In this document: piece by piece, positions 9,456 through 19,057 of the stretch | Position numbering within the stretch: position 1 is the stretch's first letter | Layout: the number at the start of each line of letters is the position of its first letter | NCBI RefSeq assembly: GCF_900167095.1 | Contig: NZ_FUXG01000014.1 | Location: 1-64,000, forward strand | DNA length: 64,000 bases | DNA from: Oceanospirillum multiglobuliferum | Lineage (GTDB): Bacteria > Pseudomonadota > Gammaproteobacteria > Pseudomonadales > Halomonadaceae | Direction of reading: 5' to 3' | Notes under the pieces: model-generated | What the model was told of the DNA's origin: nothing | Databases searched by the model: none | What the model saw: only the letters and a program-made list of their open reading frames with translations | Translations under genes and position numbers: made by a program

Positions 9456-9589
9456 TTGCCTGCCCAAAAAGCAGAAATAACGTTATAAAATATTTTTGTG
9501 CTTCTTATAACTATAACCTATAAAAAGAACTTTCTTTTTTCTTGTAGGGAATAACCTAAAGCAAGATAATAGCGACTCTCGGGTTGAAG

Positions 9590-9630
9590 CTGATCTATAT
9601 CAGCCCCTAAAAAGCGTGATCTGATACACT
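9590..9630 (+). promoter_or_regulatory. Candidate FNR/ANR-type site and class II promoter for rnf
   Basis: CTGATCTATATCAG (9590-9603) contains TGAT-N4-ATCA, the core of the FNR consensus TTGAT-N4-ATCAA. A -10-like TACACT lies at 9625-9630, so the site centre (9596.5) would fall about 40-41 bp before the start point, the class II activator position. The outer bases of the site differ from consensus. Confidence 0.45.
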
Positions 9631-9805
9631 TTTTCCACTCGAAAAAATATTAAGGTATTGGTTTGTGAGGACTCGTATTAAGCCAGCGCTGCAAAACCTG
9701 CGACAAACTGCCACAGGTCTTGGTTGGTGAAACTGATCAAATCTAAAGCGATAAAAGTTACCATTACCAATCATATGCACTCTTTCAATCGGTTTTGACA
9801 CTCAG

Positions 9806-10387
9806 ATGACTGAATATATCTTGCTTCTGATCAGCACTATTCTGGTCAACAACTTTGTTTTAGTTCAGTTTTTAGGCTTATGCCCATTTATGGGTGTATC
9901 CAATAAGCTGGAATCGGCGATGGGGATGTCTCTAGCGACCACCTTCGTATTAACGCTGTCCTCTTCTAGCAGTTATCTGGTGTACCACTTTGTTTTAGAG
10001 CCGCTCGGTATTGAGTACCTGAAAACCATTGCTTTTATCATGATGATTGCTGTGGTGGTGCAGTTCACCGAGATGGTGGTACGTAAAACCAGTCCGCTGC
10101 TGTATCGTGTTTTGGGTATTTTCCTGCCACTCATTACCACCAACTGTGCGGTGCTAGGCGTCGCACTGTTGAGCTTAAACCGCAATAGCGGCTTTGTTGA
10201 GGCCACTATTTATGGCTTTGGTGCGGCAGTTGGTTTCTCTCTGGTGTTGGTGCTGTTTGCCGCTATGCGTGAGCGTATTGCGGTTGCTGATGTGCCTGCA
10301 CCATTCAAAGGTGCCTCTATTGCGATGGTCACTGCGGGTTTAATGTCCTTAGCCTTTTTAGGTTTCAGTGGGTTGGTGCAGCTTTAA
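9806..10387 (+). CDS. rnfA: Rnf/Rsx electron transport complex subunit A
   Basis: The 193-residue membrane protein has six predicted transmembrane segments. LGLCPFMG (about 24-31) and [10 protein letters not shown] carry the two conserved cysteines that, with those of RnfE, coordinate an Fe-S cluster in the membrane core. Rnf couples ferredoxin-NAD electron transfer to Na+ or H+ movement; the Rsx version keeps SoxR reduced. It is the first gene of rnfABCDGE, 57 bases ahead of rnfB. It resembles RnfE, the other member of the same fold. Confidence 0.95.
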   Translation: MTEYILLLISTILVNNFVLVQFLGLCPFMGVSNKLESAMGMSLATTFVLTLSSSSSYLVYHFVLEPLGIEYLKTIAFIMMIAVVVQFTEMVVRKTSPLLYRVLGIFLPLITTNCAVLGVALLSLNRNSGFVEATIYGFGAAVGFSLVLVLFAAMRERIAVADVPAPFKGASIAMVTAGLMSLAFLGFSGLVQL

Positions 10388-10443
10388 AAGCCGTTTTTTG
10401 AGGGGTTGTTAAAGCCCAACCTGTGTGAGTAGAAGAGCCAGAA

Positions 10444-11052
10444 ATGACAACATTTTTTAGCCAACATCCTGTTTTAGCGGCCGTGCTAGGACTACTTTTA
10501 TTAGCCTTGGTTTTTGGTGCCTTATTGGGTTATGCCGCTATCCGCTACAAAGTAGAGGGCAACCCTATTGTGGAGCAGATTGAAAGCCTGCTGCCTCAAA
10601 CACAATGCGGCCAATGCAGCTATCCGGGCTGCCGTCCTTATGCGGAGGCGATCGCCAATGGCGAAGAGATCAACAAGTGCCCTCCAGGTGGTGAAAGCAC
10701 TATGATCGCGCTGGCTGATTTAATGGGGCGTGACCCCGTACCATTGGATGCCGACCCCGATACCATTGGGATGAAGAAAGTAGCCTTCATTCGTGAAGAC
10801 GAGTGTATTGGCTGTACAAAATGTATTATCGCTTGCCCTGTTGATGCCATCGTTGGCGCAACTAAGCTGATGCACACCGTCATTGAAAGAGATTGCACAG
10901 GCTGTGAGCTATGTGTTGCACCTTGTCCTGTAGACTGTATGGATATGCTGCCGATAGAAACCACTGCAAAAACGTGGAGCTGGTCAATTCCACAAGGGCC
11001 GAATGCACGCTTTCAGGCCAATGTATTTGCCACAGATGGAGGCCAAGCCTGA
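10444..11052 (+). CDS. rnfB: Rnf complex ferredoxin subunit B
   Basis: The 202-residue protein starts with one transmembrane anchor (about 9-30). Next comes a 4Fe-4S motif at Cys55, Cys58, Cys63 and Cys79, then two ferredoxin-type clusters ([12 protein letters not shown] near 118 and [12 protein letters not shown] near 148). RnfB passes electrons between soluble ferredoxin and the membrane subunits. Its TGA stop overlaps the rnfC ATG by one base, implying translational coupling. Length is close to E. coli RsxB. Confidence 0.95.
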   Translation: MTTFFSQHPVLAAVLGLLLLALVFGALLGYAAIRYKVEGNPIVEQIESLLPQTQCGQCSYPGCRPYAEAIANGEEINKCPPGGESTMIALADLMGRDPVPLDADPDTIGMKKVAFIREDECIGCTKCIIACPVDAIVGATKLMHTVIERDCTGCELCVAPCPVDCMDMLPIETTAKTWSWSIPQGPNARFQANVFATDGGQA

Positions 11053-13646
11053 TGCGTAGTTTATGGGATTTTCACGGTGGTATTCATCCTGATGAAAACA
11101 AACAGCAGTCTTTACAGCAACCCTTAGCGGATGCGCCACTGCCTAAAAAAGTAGTGCTGCCGCTGCAACAGCATATTGGTGCCGCGTCTGAGCCGATTGT
11201 TCAGGTGGGCGATAAGGTCAAAACAGGCCAATGTATCGCCAAAGCCGATGGTTTTGTCAGTGCCAATATTCATGCCTCTATTTCGGGTACAGTGGTTGCA
11301 ATTGACGAACAACCGATTCCACATCCGTCCGGCATGAGTGACTTGTGCATCAGTATCGAGTCAGATGGTTTAGATCAATGGGTTGACTTAACCCCCGTCA
11401 CAGATTGGCAAACGGCTGACACTGAGACCTTGATACAAGCCATCGCTAAAGCGGGTATTGTGGGTTTGGGAGGCGCAGGCTTTCCAACGGCAGTTAAAGC
11501 CCGCACTCGCGAGCGCCATGCCATTGATACGTTAGTGATCAACGCGGCAGAGTGTGAGCCTTATATTACCGCTGATGACATCAGCATGCAGACTTACCCT
11601 GAGCAGATTATTATTGGCGCACAAATCCTTTGCCAACTGGTGAACCCCAGCAGTTGCTTGATTGGCGTTGAGGATAACAAATCAGATGCCATCAAAGCAC
11701 TGCAAAAAGCCGCTCAAGGCACACATATTGAAGTGGTGGTGATTCCCACTAAATACCCTTCTGGCGGCGAAAAGCAGCTGATTAAAATTCTGACCGGACG
11801 AGAAGTGCCTTCTGGCGGCTTGCCTGCGGATATTGGCGTGGTTTGCCAAAACGTGGGTACCACACTTGCCATTGCTCAAGCGATTACTCTTGGCCAACCT
11901 CTAGTCAGTCGCGTGGTAACCTTGACAGGCAACGCTTTTACCCGTCGTCAAAACTTACAAGTGCGTTTGGGTACACCTATTCATGAGTTGCTGGCGTATG
12001 CCGGTTATAACGCTGCAATTGCCAGTCGCTTAGTGATGGGCGGCCCCATGATGGGCTTTAGCCTGCTCAGTGATCAACTACCTGTTGTTAAAACCACCAA
12101 CTGTATTCTAGCGCCCACGGCTCAAGAGTTTCCTGATCCTGAGCCCGAGAATCCTTGTATTCGTTGTGGCATGTGTGAGCAAGCCTGTCCCGCAGAGCTG
12201 TTGCCGCAACAACTGCATTGGTTTGCCAAAGCGCAAGAGTTTGAAAAAGCACAGCTATTCAACCTATTCGATTGTATAGAGTGTGGCGCTTGCGCTTACG
12301 TTTGCCCAAGTCACATTCCTTTAGTGCAATATTACCGTTTTGCTAAATCTGAAATTCGCAAAGAAAGCGAAGAGGCTAAAAAAGCAGAACGTGCAAAAAT
12401 TCGCTTTGAACAGCGTCAAGCCCGTTTAGAGCGAGAAGAGGCCGAGAAGGTTGCACAACGAGAAGCACGCATGGCGGCAGCTGCAGCGGCCACAGCTGCG
12501 AAAAAAGCAGCTGAAGCCAGTCAAAGCACAAATCTTGATAGTGCAACAGGCACATCAGCACACAATACCGCAGCTGCACCATTGGCTACTGCAAGTCACG
12601 CGGCCACTAGCCAATTAGATGAAGCCGCACTGAAAAAGCTCAAAATTCAACGGGCTGCCGCCGCTGTTGCATTGAAAAAAGCAGAAAAAGCATTAACAGA
12701 GGCCAAAGACAATGGCGTTGATGTAGAGACTCTCAATACACTTGACCAGCAACTGAATGCGGCTCAGCAAAAACTGAATACAATTGATCAGCAACTGGGT
12801 AAAGAGATCAGCCCAGCCGCTGCTACATCGTCAGCAAATGCCACGGCATCTCTTAATGCAGGTGCCCAAGCTGAACATGAAAAAGCACTTAAACAAGCCA
12901 AAATTGCTGCTGCGGCCAGTAAAGCCGCTGTGAAAAAAGCAGAAAAAGCGCTAATTCATGCCCGTGAAAATGAAGGTGTCGAAGAGATTTCTGCCAAAGA
13001 GCAAGCGCTGGTTATCGCACAAAACCTTGCCCAAAAAGCTGCGGAAAAGCTAGAGGCGTTAAACCAAGCTCCTGTAGCCGCTTCAGTGGCAGCACCTTCT
13101 CAGTCGGCTTCTACAGTTGAGGCAAATAGCTCGGATACTGGGCAAGCCGAATATGAAAAAGCACTTAAACAGGCCAAAATTGCCGCTGCTGCCAGTAAAG
13201 CCGCTGTGAAAAAAGCAGAAAAAGCGCTAATTCATGCCCGTGAAAATGAAGGTGCCGAAGAGATTTCTGCCAAAGAGCAAGCGCTGGTCATCGCACAAAG
13301 CCTTGCCCAAAAAGCTGCGGAAAAGCTAGAGGCGTTAAACCAAACTCCTGTAGCCGCTTCAGTGGCCGCACCTTCTCAGCCAGCATCTACAGTTGAGGCA
13401 AATAGCTCGGCAGAGACTGGGCAAGCCGAATATGAAAAAGCACTTAAACAAGCCAAAATTGCCGCCGCTGCTAGCAAAGCTGCTGTGAAAAAGGCTGAGA
13501 AGGCGTTGGCTCAAGCCCAAGAAAAGGGTGATGCCACTGAAATTGACCAGTGCACAGATGCGGTTAACAGTGCAAAAAATAAAGCAGAAGCAGCCGCCAA
13601 CAAGCTAAAACAGCTGACCGAAGCCAAAGCTGCAATTGTTGAATAA
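11052..13646 (+). CDS. rnfC: Rnf complex NADH/FMN-binding subunit C with extended repeat tail
   Basis: I start at ATG 11052, which overlaps the rnfB stop; the frame runs open further upstream but that lies inside rnfB. The 864-residue product has the barrel-sandwich hybrid domain, a flavin/NADH domain with GLGGAGFPTAVK, and two 4Fe-4S motifs (CIRCGMCEQACP and CIECGACAYVCP, about 370-425). It passes electrons between NADH and RnfB on the cytoplasmic face. After residue 440 the sequence is an Ala/Lys/Glu-rich helical tail with 92-93-residue repeats. E. coli RsxC is about 740 residues, also with a repeat tail, so this tail is longer than usual. Confidence 0.95.
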   Translation: MRSLWDFHGGIHPDENKQQSLQQPLADAPLPKKVVLPLQQHIGAASEPIVQVGDKVKTGQCIAKADGFVSANIHASISGTVVAIDEQPIPHPSGMSDLCISIESDGLDQWVDLTPVTDWQTADTETLIQAIAKAGIVGLGGAGFPTAVKARTRERHAIDTLVINAAECEPYITADDISMQTYPEQIIIGAQILCQLVNPSSCLIGVEDNKSDAIKALQKAAQGTHIEVVVIPTKYPSGGEKQLIKILTGREVPSGGLPADIGVVCQNVGTTLAIAQAITLGQPLVSRVVTLTGNAFTRRQNLQVRLGTPIHELLAYAGYNAAIASRLVMGGPMMGFSLLSDQLPVVKTTNCILAPTAQEFPDPEPENPCIRCGMCEQACPAELLPQQLHWFAKAQEFEKAQLFNLFDCIECGACAYVCPSHIPLVQYYRFAKSEIRKESEEAKKAERAKIRFEQRQARLEREEAEKVAQREARMAAAAAATAAKKAAEASQSTNLDSATGTSAHNTAAAPLATASHAATSQLDEAALKKLKIQRAAAAVALKKAEKALTEAKDNGVDVETLNTLDQQLNAAQQKLNTIDQQLGKEISPAAATSSANATASLNAGAQAEHEKALKQAKIAAAASKAAVKKAEKALIHARENEGVEEISAKEQALVIAQNLAQKAAEKLEALNQAPVAASVAAPSQSASTVEANSSDTGQAEYEKALKQAKIAAAASKAAVKKAEKALIHARENEGAEEISAKEQALVIAQSLAQKAAEKLEALNQTPVAASVAAPSQPASTVEANSSAETGQAEYEKALKQAKIAAAASKAAVKKAEKALAQAQEKGDATEIDQCTDAVNSAKNKAEAAANKLKQLTEAKAAIVE
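12873..13512 (+). repeat. Tandem repeats of about 276 bp in the rnfC tail
   Basis: Two near-identical units start at 12873 and 13149 (period 276 bp), and a third, partial copy starts at 13428 (offset 279 bp). Each encodes a segment beginning E(H/Y)EKALKQAKIAAAASKAA, ending in a Pro/Ala/Ser linker. A more diverged copy precedes them at about 12615-12800. The low divergence, including silent sites, points to recent duplication or gene conversion. Confidence 0.9.
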
Positions 13647-13684
13647 CCCTATAAACTGAAATAACACAAGAGACAGGAACCACT

Positions 13685-14728
13685 ATGGCGTTTATACGGG
13701 TTTCATCCCCTCACCTGCATCGCCCGTTGAGCACTCATCAGGTTATGCGTTATGTGATATTAGCAACCTTACCCGGCTTGGCGACTCTGACCTATCTGTT
13801 TGGCTGGGGTAGCTTAATCAACGTATTATTGGCCAGTGCCTTTGGTTTGGTTTTTGAAGCCATTGTGCTGAAAATGCGTAAACGCAACCCTATGCCTGCC
13901 CTCAAAGACAATAGTGCCTTACTAACCTGTGTGCTGTTAGGTTTAGCGTTGCCACCTTTAGCCCCTTGGTGGATGTTGGCCACGGGTAGCTTTGTTGCCA
14001 TTGTCATTGCCAAACAGCTTTATGGTGGACTGGGGAATAATCCGTTTAACCCTGCTATGGTGGCCTATGCCCTACTGTTAATTGCCTTTCCGGTTGAAAT
14101 GACGCAGTGGATTAGCCCTGCTCGCCTGCTGGAGCATACTCCTGACTTAGTCAGCAGCTTGCAAGCTGTGTTTGGGCATCCTCAAATTGCCGATGCCTTT
14201 ACGATGGCCACTCCTTTAGATGGCTTTAAGCATAAAGGCGAACTGATGGCGGATGAATACTGGCGTCAAAATGCTTTTATGCCTGAAAAGGTGTGGGAGG
14301 CTTGGGCGTTAAGTTCAATTGCCTTTATGCTGGGCGGTTTGTTTCTACTCTGGAAAAAAATCTTCACTTGGCACATTCCCGTAGCATTTTTAGGTAGTTT
14401 GGGTTTGCTATCACTATTGGCCTATGGTGCTGATGCCAGCAACTTTGCCAGCCCAATGATTCACTTATTCTCTGGTGCAACAATGTTGGGGGCATTTTTT
14501 ATCGCCACTGACCCAGTTACAGCCGCCACCAGTAACAAAGGTAAGCTTTGGTTTGGTGCTGGAATTGGTGTTTTAGTGTTTGTGATTCGCACATGGGGTA
14601 ACTACCCCGATGCCGTAGCATTTTCGGTATTGTTGATGAACTTCGCTGCACCTCTGATTGATTATTACAGCCAGCCGCGTAGCTTTGGTCATAAGAAACC
14701 CCGCAAGGGCATCAAACACGACGCCTAA
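13685..14728 (+). CDS. rnfD: Rnf complex membrane subunit D (FMN-bearing)
   Basis: The 347-residue polytopic membrane protein belongs to the NqrB/RnfD family. RnfD carries FMN covalently bound to a threonine; the matching site here is MATPLDG with Thr176. GGLGNNPFNPAMVAYA is a typical conserved loop and FSGATMLGAFFIATDPVTA marks the C-terminal half. It follows rnfC after 38 bases and precedes rnfG by 32, consistent with one transcript. A GACAGGAACC segment gives the ribosome-binding site. Confidence 0.95.
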   Translation: MAFIRVSSPHLHRPLSTHQVMRYVILATLPGLATLTYLFGWGSLINVLLASAFGLVFEAIVLKMRKRNPMPALKDNSALLTCVLLGLALPPLAPWWMLATGSFVAIVIAKQLYGGLGNNPFNPAMVAYALLLIAFPVEMTQWISPARLLEHTPDLVSSLQAVFGHPQIADAFTMATPLDGFKHKGELMADEYWRQNAFMPEKVWEAWALSSIAFMLGGLFLLWKKIFTWHIPVAFLGSLGLLSLLAYGADASNFASPMIHLFSGATMLGAFFIATDPVTAATSNKGKLWFGAGIGVLVFVIRTWGNYPDAVAFSVLLMNFAAPLIDYYSQPRSFGHKKPRKGIKHDA

Positions 14729-14760
14729 TCTTAACAATCTCAAGGTTAAGGATTTTGAAC

Positions 14761-15468
14761 ATGCACGGCTCACCTGATCAGACCGTTATTGAAGATACAA
14801 CAGCGCAACCTGCTTTAAGCCTAGGGCAGTCTATTTTACGTAGCAGCATAGGATTAGGGATTTTTGCCGTTGTTACGGCAGGTGTAATCGCCATTACGCA
14901 GCTGGGCACCAGCGCCACTATTGCCGATAATATACAAAAAGCACAAAGCCGTACCTTGTATGAGTTAGTGCCTGCTCACTTGCTCGACAATGACCCGCTT
15001 AAAGACACTGTAAGCCTTCAGCCTGACGCGACATTGGGCAATAAAACTGTTGTCAATGTGCATATTGCGCGCAAGCAAGGGCAAGTGGTGGCCTTACTGT
15101 TTCCTGTGACAAACCCACATGGTTATAGTGGCAATATCGACATGTTAGTGGCGGTTAACGCCAATGGTGAATTGGCAGGGGTTCGGGTACTGTCTCACAA
15201 AGAAACCCCCGGTTTAGGCGATAAAGTTGAAACCAAAAAATCATCATGGATTCATAGCCTGACGGGGCTGTCTCTTGAAAAGCTTGGCCTAGAAGGCTGG
15301 CGCGTGAAAAAAGATGGCGGTCAGATCGACCAGTTTACAGGGGCAACCATTACCCCTAGAGCAGTTGTTGGGCAAACACGTGCGGTATTGCAGTATTTTG
15401 AGCAACATAAAGCTGAATTACTCAATCATCGCGTTGTCGCCCCCTCTCACACCTCAACCGCACAATAA
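14761..15468 (+). CDS. rnfG: Rnf complex periplasmic FMN subunit G
   Basis: I choose ATG 14761 because TAAGGA lies 9 bases upstream; an in-frame TTG two codons earlier is less likely. The 235-residue protein has an N-terminal membrane anchor (about residues 20-45) and a periplasmic FMN-binding domain. GLGDKVE and [11 protein letters not shown] are conserved, with Thr196 as the predicted covalent flavin site. RnfG relays electrons between RnfD and the membrane core. Confidence 0.95.
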   Translation: MHGSPDQTVIEDTTAQPALSLGQSILRSSIGLGIFAVVTAGVIAITQLGTSATIADNIQKAQSRTLYELVPAHLLDNDPLKDTVSLQPDATLGNKTVVNVHIARKQGQVVALLFPVTNPHGYSGNIDMLVAVNANGELAGVRVLSHKETPGLGDKVETKKSSWIHSLTGLSLEKLGLEGWRVKKDGGQIDQFTGATITPRAVVGQTRAVLQYFEQHKAELLNHRVVAPSHTSTAQ

Positions 15469-15479
15469 CGGAATCGGCT

Positions 15480-16124
15480 ATGAGTACTACAACAGTAAAA
15501 AGCTATCAAGAGATCAGCCAAGATGGCCTTTGGCATAACAACCCCGCATTAGTACAGCTATTAGGCTTATGCCCATTATTGGCGGTAACAGGCTCTGTGG
15601 TGAATGCTTTAGGTTTAGGGATTGCCACTATTTTGGTGTTAGTGGGCTCTAACTTATCGGTATCACTGATTCGTAACTTTGTACCAGAGCAAGTACGTTT
15701 GCCTGCCTTTGTGATGATTATTGCGTCGTTTGTGACCTGTGCAGAGCTTTTGATGCAAGCCTTCACTTACGAGTTGTACCAGATCCTAGGTATCTTTATT
15801 CCGTTGATTGTGACCAACTGCGTTATTTTAGGGCGCGCAGACGCCTTTGCCAGCAAGAACCCTATACTGCCCTCAGTAGTAGATGGTTTTATGATGGGGC
15901 TAGGTTTCACGGCGGTACTGGCAGTATTAGGCGCCATGCGTGAGCTATTAGGCCAAGGCACATTGTTTGAAAATATGCAGTTACTCTTTGGCCCCGCTGC
16001 TGAAAGCTGGAAAATTGTAGTGTTTGAAGACTATAGTTTCCTATTCGCAATTTTACCGCCGGGTGCTTTTGTCGGTATGGGGATTTTGATTGCGCTGAAA
16101 AACTTGATTGAGCAGAAAAGGTAG
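15480..16124 (+). CDS. rnfE: Rnf complex membrane subunit E
   Basis: The 214-residue subunit is paralogous to RnfA and has [12 protein letters not shown] and [17 protein letters not shown], the two cysteine-bearing segments that share the intramembrane Fe-S cluster with RnfA. Six transmembrane segments are apparent, followed by a short tail with EQKR. It starts 11 bases after rnfG. In enterobacteria nth follows rnfE; here the operon ends and a convergent unrelated gene follows. Confidence 0.95.
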   Translation: MSTTTVKSYQEISQDGLWHNNPALVQLLGLCPLLAVTGSVVNALGLGIATILVLVGSNLSVSLIRNFVPEQVRLPAFVMIIASFVTCAELLMQAFTYELYQILGIFIPLIVTNCVILGRADAFASKNPILPSVVDGFMMGLGFTAVLAVLGAMRELLGQGTLFENMQLLFGPAAESWKIVVFEDYSFLFAILPPGAFVGMGILIALKNLIEQKR

Positions 16125-16282
16125 TCAATAAAGAGGGCTGAACAAGGGAAAGGCAAGAGAAGGATAAATCAGACTAGGATTAAGCTAAAAAAGAAGAGTC
16201 GGCATCCTTGCCGCGTACTACCCCACATCACCTCCATGTGCTGTCTATAATATCGGTCTTTATCTAAAAGCAAAACTGCCTG

Positions 16283-16313
16283 AAACCCTAGAATTGCCTA
16301 GGGTTTTCCCTAG
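16283..16313. terminator. Terminator region with overlapping hairpins after rnfE
   Basis: AAACCCTAG (16283-16291) pairs perfectly with CTAGGGTTT (16298-16306). The second arm can alternatively pair with CCCTAG at 16308-16313 around a TTTT loop. It lies between the convergent rnfE and the outer-membrane gene at 16343. Confidence 0.65.
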
Positions 16314-16342
16314 TATTTGGCATTTAACTTGATTTAACAAAC

Positions 16343-17245
16343 TTAAAACCGTGTTGAAAAACCGATCTGAGCTTCTAAACCAAATAGTTCTGAGTTGGGT
16401 AATGTGGCATTGGCAGAAATAATTTTATTCCGCTTCTCGTAATAGCCATGCAAGCCAGCATGAATTAACCACTGCTTGTCCATCTGCCAGCCTAACATGG
16501 CGCTGGTATGAATATCATAACCATCAAATTGGCTGGTTAATGTTGTTGGTATATTGGTTACACGGAAATAGAGTGGCGTAGAAAACTGGCCTGAGAACTT
16601 ATAACGCAAGCCCGTGCCGTTGTTCTCGAAAAAAGTGCTGTACTGGTAAGCTGAAACAAAGTTAACCGCCAGCATCTCTTCTCTTACTGTTGCACTATAA
16701 AGGCTGGCGCGAGCCGCATTCATTGCCGCTGCATCAGTGGTATCTACAGCAGTACCATCACTTTGCGTATAGGGAAAAGTGCTTTCACCTAAGGCTGTTA
16801 GCGCAAACTTTGATCGAACAAAGGTGTTTTTATCAAAACCCAATCCAACACTTAGATCATGACGTTTAGCGAGGCGTTGGCCTAGCTGCAAGCTGAAACT
16901 GGTACGTGTGGCCTCTAGCTGGTTGGTTTGTGCCGTGCTGCCGTTTAGCTTCCAAGTTTCTTTTTGCGACTGGGTATACAGCGTGCCCATACCGGTAAAA
17001 TATAAAAAAGTTTGGGGCGAGAAAAAAAGTTTAATGTCAGTTTTAGCGCTGGGCACTAACGCGCTGTAATCCGTTGCTAATGCACCTTTGCTGTGTTGCA
17101 CCTTCTCGGAATAGTTTTGAAAGTCTAAACCTGCTCGGGCATCTAATTCTATGGGATAAAAAGCTCCCTCTTTAGCCCAAGCAGAAGCTGCTATTCCAGC
17201 GAATAAGGTTGCCAGCAAGGTAGTAGAGTAGGTAAGCCTTGCCAT
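16343..17245 (-). CDS. Predicted outer-membrane beta-barrel protein of unknown function
   Basis: I do not recognise the family. The 300-residue protein has a signal peptide (cleavage likely after ASAWA, residue 24) and no other hydrophobic helix. The remainder alternates polar and aromatic residues, with many segments such as KFSGQFSTPLYFRV, and ends in GFSTRF with terminal Phe, the pattern recognised by the BAM machinery. Estimated strand content would allow a barrel of about 10-12 strands. AAGGATTACTA precedes the ATG. It is the last gene of a three-gene minus-strand cluster, 82 bases after the lipoprotein gene. Confidence 0.7.
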   Translation of the reverse strand: MARLTYSTTLLATLFAGIAASAWAKEGAFYPIELDARAGLDFQNYSEKVQHSKGALATDYSALVPSAKTDIKLFFSPQTFLYFTGMGTLYTQSQKETWKLNGSTAQTNQLEATRTSFSLQLGQRLAKRHDLSVGLGFDKNTFVRSKFALTALGESTFPYTQSDGTAVDTTDAAAMNAARASLYSATVREEMLAVNFVSAYQYSTFFENNGTGLRYKFSGQFSTPLYFRVTNIPTTLTSQFDGYDIHTSAMLGWQMDKQWLIHAGLHGYYEKRNKIISANATLPNSELFGLEAQIGFSTRF

Positions 17246-17327
17246 TAGTAATCCTTGTATTGAGATTCAACGAAAGAAGGGCTTACGCCCCTCCTTCATT
17301 TTCTGATTTTAAATGTATTCTTAATAT

Positions 17328-19040
17328 CTACTGTACGGTCAGCGCACTAACACATTCAGCATCATTTCTAGGTGGAACATTCAAAAAGTGAGAGATTGTA
17401 CCCTGCCAAGTTTCCAAACCTGATGCAGTATCAAGGCTAAACTGATAGGTATCCAGTGGAGAGGCCTTAACAGTACGTTTAACTATCAATGCTTGTTTTG
17501 GTGAAATGGGTTCTGTAATGGCAATATTAACGGAGAAATCAGTTAGTTTGTTCCAATAGCCAGTTAAAAGAACACCTTTATCTAACCCCTTAATGTCTTT
17601 TAAGTCACTACTATCCTCTGTAGCTCTCACACACAGCGCTACCCGCCCTTCCAGTGTCGACTTGGGGCTAGGTATAAAATAAATATTGGCCTGCCCAGTT
17701 TTATTCGCGCTCATAGGCTCTGCATAGTTCAATTTAATAACTTTACCAGAAACAGTGATCTCGTCAGTCTGCATAGTAGGCGCTACAAAAAGAGCTCCCT
17801 CAATTGGAAGTTTAGGCACAACCTTAGGCAGCGTGGTTTGGTTAACCATGTTGTCTAGATCTACTTGACTGTTGAAGTCAGTAATCTTAAAGGTGTCAGT
17901 ATTCCCTGAAATCTGAGTTAGAACTTGTCCTGCTACAGTTTGAGACGCATTCGTTTGATTTTGAACGCTATTAGACTTTACCTCTCGCTTAACCTGACCT
18001 ACTGCAAAGTCAGCTACACGAGCATAGCGATATAAACTTTCTTGTTTCCCTGCTATAGAGGTCTCGTTATTAGCTCCTGTGGTAAGTGGGGATTTATTAG
18101 CATCAAACCAGTTAAATAACTGTGAAACCCTAGCTGCAATTGCCGTTTTCTCATTTGCAGCCCACTCAGCAGCGGGCTTACCTGTTGTAGGCTGCAAAGC
18201 AGCATCTGATGCAGTTAAAGCTGCTTCCCAGTCAGCTATAACAGGCGTGCTCTTATCTGCTAGCATCTGAGCAATAGCAGCATAAACAAATTTTCCCGCA
18301 GATGCAGGGGGTAGAATACCATTCACCTTTAGGGCATCAGCTTTCAGACTATATTTATGTTCAAGGGCTGAAGATAGTATTGCCGCAGCTTTATGTATTT
18401 GCATTGCGCGCCGGAATTTTTCTGGATCAACACCAGCAGCGCCATTTGAATCTTTAGATAAAAAGTCTTGTGTTAACTCGGCTTTCAATGTGGCGCGTTT
18501 TAGCGCATCACCCGCAACAGATGGGTCAATAAAGTCGAGTATAGCATTCTCTTGAGAGGTGGACGCAGCAGTAAATAGAGAGATCAATGGATTGGCAGTA
18601 CCTAATTGCTGATCGGAACCGTTTAAGGTCAGCGGCATTTCCATTGAGCCTGTAAAGGCTTGCCCTGTTGCAATATCGTAGCCGCCTTCAATACGTAACA
18701 CTGCAGAATCACTCACTTGTGAGGTGTTCAAACAGTAGCGAACATTGCCTTCTGCGCAATAATCAATTGAGATGCCATTTGCATCAGGTTTTGACTTTGA
18801 AAAATAGCCATCTTTATCGGTATAGGCAAAATCTTCAGTTGAGAACTGGTGAATACCATCGTTATTTAAATCAACATAAACTTTGGCTTGTGCTACATAA
18901 GGGTCTACTACCAAGCCTGATAATGTGACATTGCTAGCGCTAGAACCAGAGTCTTGGCTACCAGAGCCGCCACCACAGCCCGCTAATGCTAGAGTGACCA
19001 GCGAAATTGAAGCGGCTAATGCACTTTTATTAAATGTCAT
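17328..19040 (-). CDS. Large predicted lipoprotein with Asp-rich calcium-like loop
   Basis: The 570-residue protein begins with a lipobox signal, LALAGCGGGSGSQ, with Cys22 as lipidation site followed by a Gly/Ser linker. Residues about 35-75 contain VYVDLNNDGIHQF and YTDKDGYF, resembling dockerin-like or SdrD-type calcium-binding repeats in a small beta-sandwich. The rest is mixed helical and beta, with no motif I know. AGAGGATAACAAG precedes the ATG. It lies 17 bases after the TraF-like gene and is probably translated from the same mRNA. The function is unknown; an outer-membrane surface or assembly role is only an inference. Confidence 0.75.
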   Translation of the reverse strand: MTFNKSALAASISLVTLALAGCGGGSGSQDSGSSASNVTLSGLVVDPYVAQAKVYVDLNNDGIHQFSTEDFAYTDKDGYFSKSKPDANGISIDYCAEGNVRYCLNTSQVSDSAVLRIEGGYDIATGQAFTGSMEMPLTLNGSDQQLGTANPLISLFTAASTSQENAILDFIDPSVAGDALKRATLKAELTQDFLSKDSNGAAGVDPEKFRRAMQIHKAAAILSSALEHKYSLKADALKVNGILPPASAGKFVYAAIAQMLADKSTPVIADWEAALTASDAALQPTTGKPAAEWAANEKTAIAARVSQLFNWFDANKSPLTTGANNETSIAGKQESLYRYARVADFAVGQVKREVKSNSVQNQTNASQTVAGQVLTQISGNTDTFKITDFNSQVDLDNMVNQTTLPKVVPKLPIEGALFVAPTMQTDEITVSGKVIKLNYAEPMSANKTGQANIYFIPSPKSTLEGRVALCVRATEDSSDLKDIKGLDKGVLLTGYWNKLTDFSVNIAITEPISPKQALIVKRTVKASPLDTYQFSLDTASGLETWQGTISHFLNVPPRNDAECVSALTVQ

Positions 19041-19057
19041 CTTGTTATCCTCTAACT

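Larger units (their letters stand above)
9391..9805. other. Intergenic region between metG and rnfA
   Basis: These 415 bases hold the metG terminator (9424-9455), a candidate FNR-type site with promoter (9590-9630), and then about 170 bases of apparent rnf leader. No convincing small gene was seen. Confidence 0.6.

Noticed and set aside
10911-11051. Upstream extension of the rnfC frame into rnfB
   Set aside because: The extra residues are a shadow of the rnfB ferredoxin region; ATG 11052 overlapping the rnfB stop is the conserved start.
12873-13512. CRISPR-like or mobile repeat
   Set aside because: The repeat is in frame within rnfC, with a period that is a multiple of three and a coding, helical product. 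It is a protein repeat.
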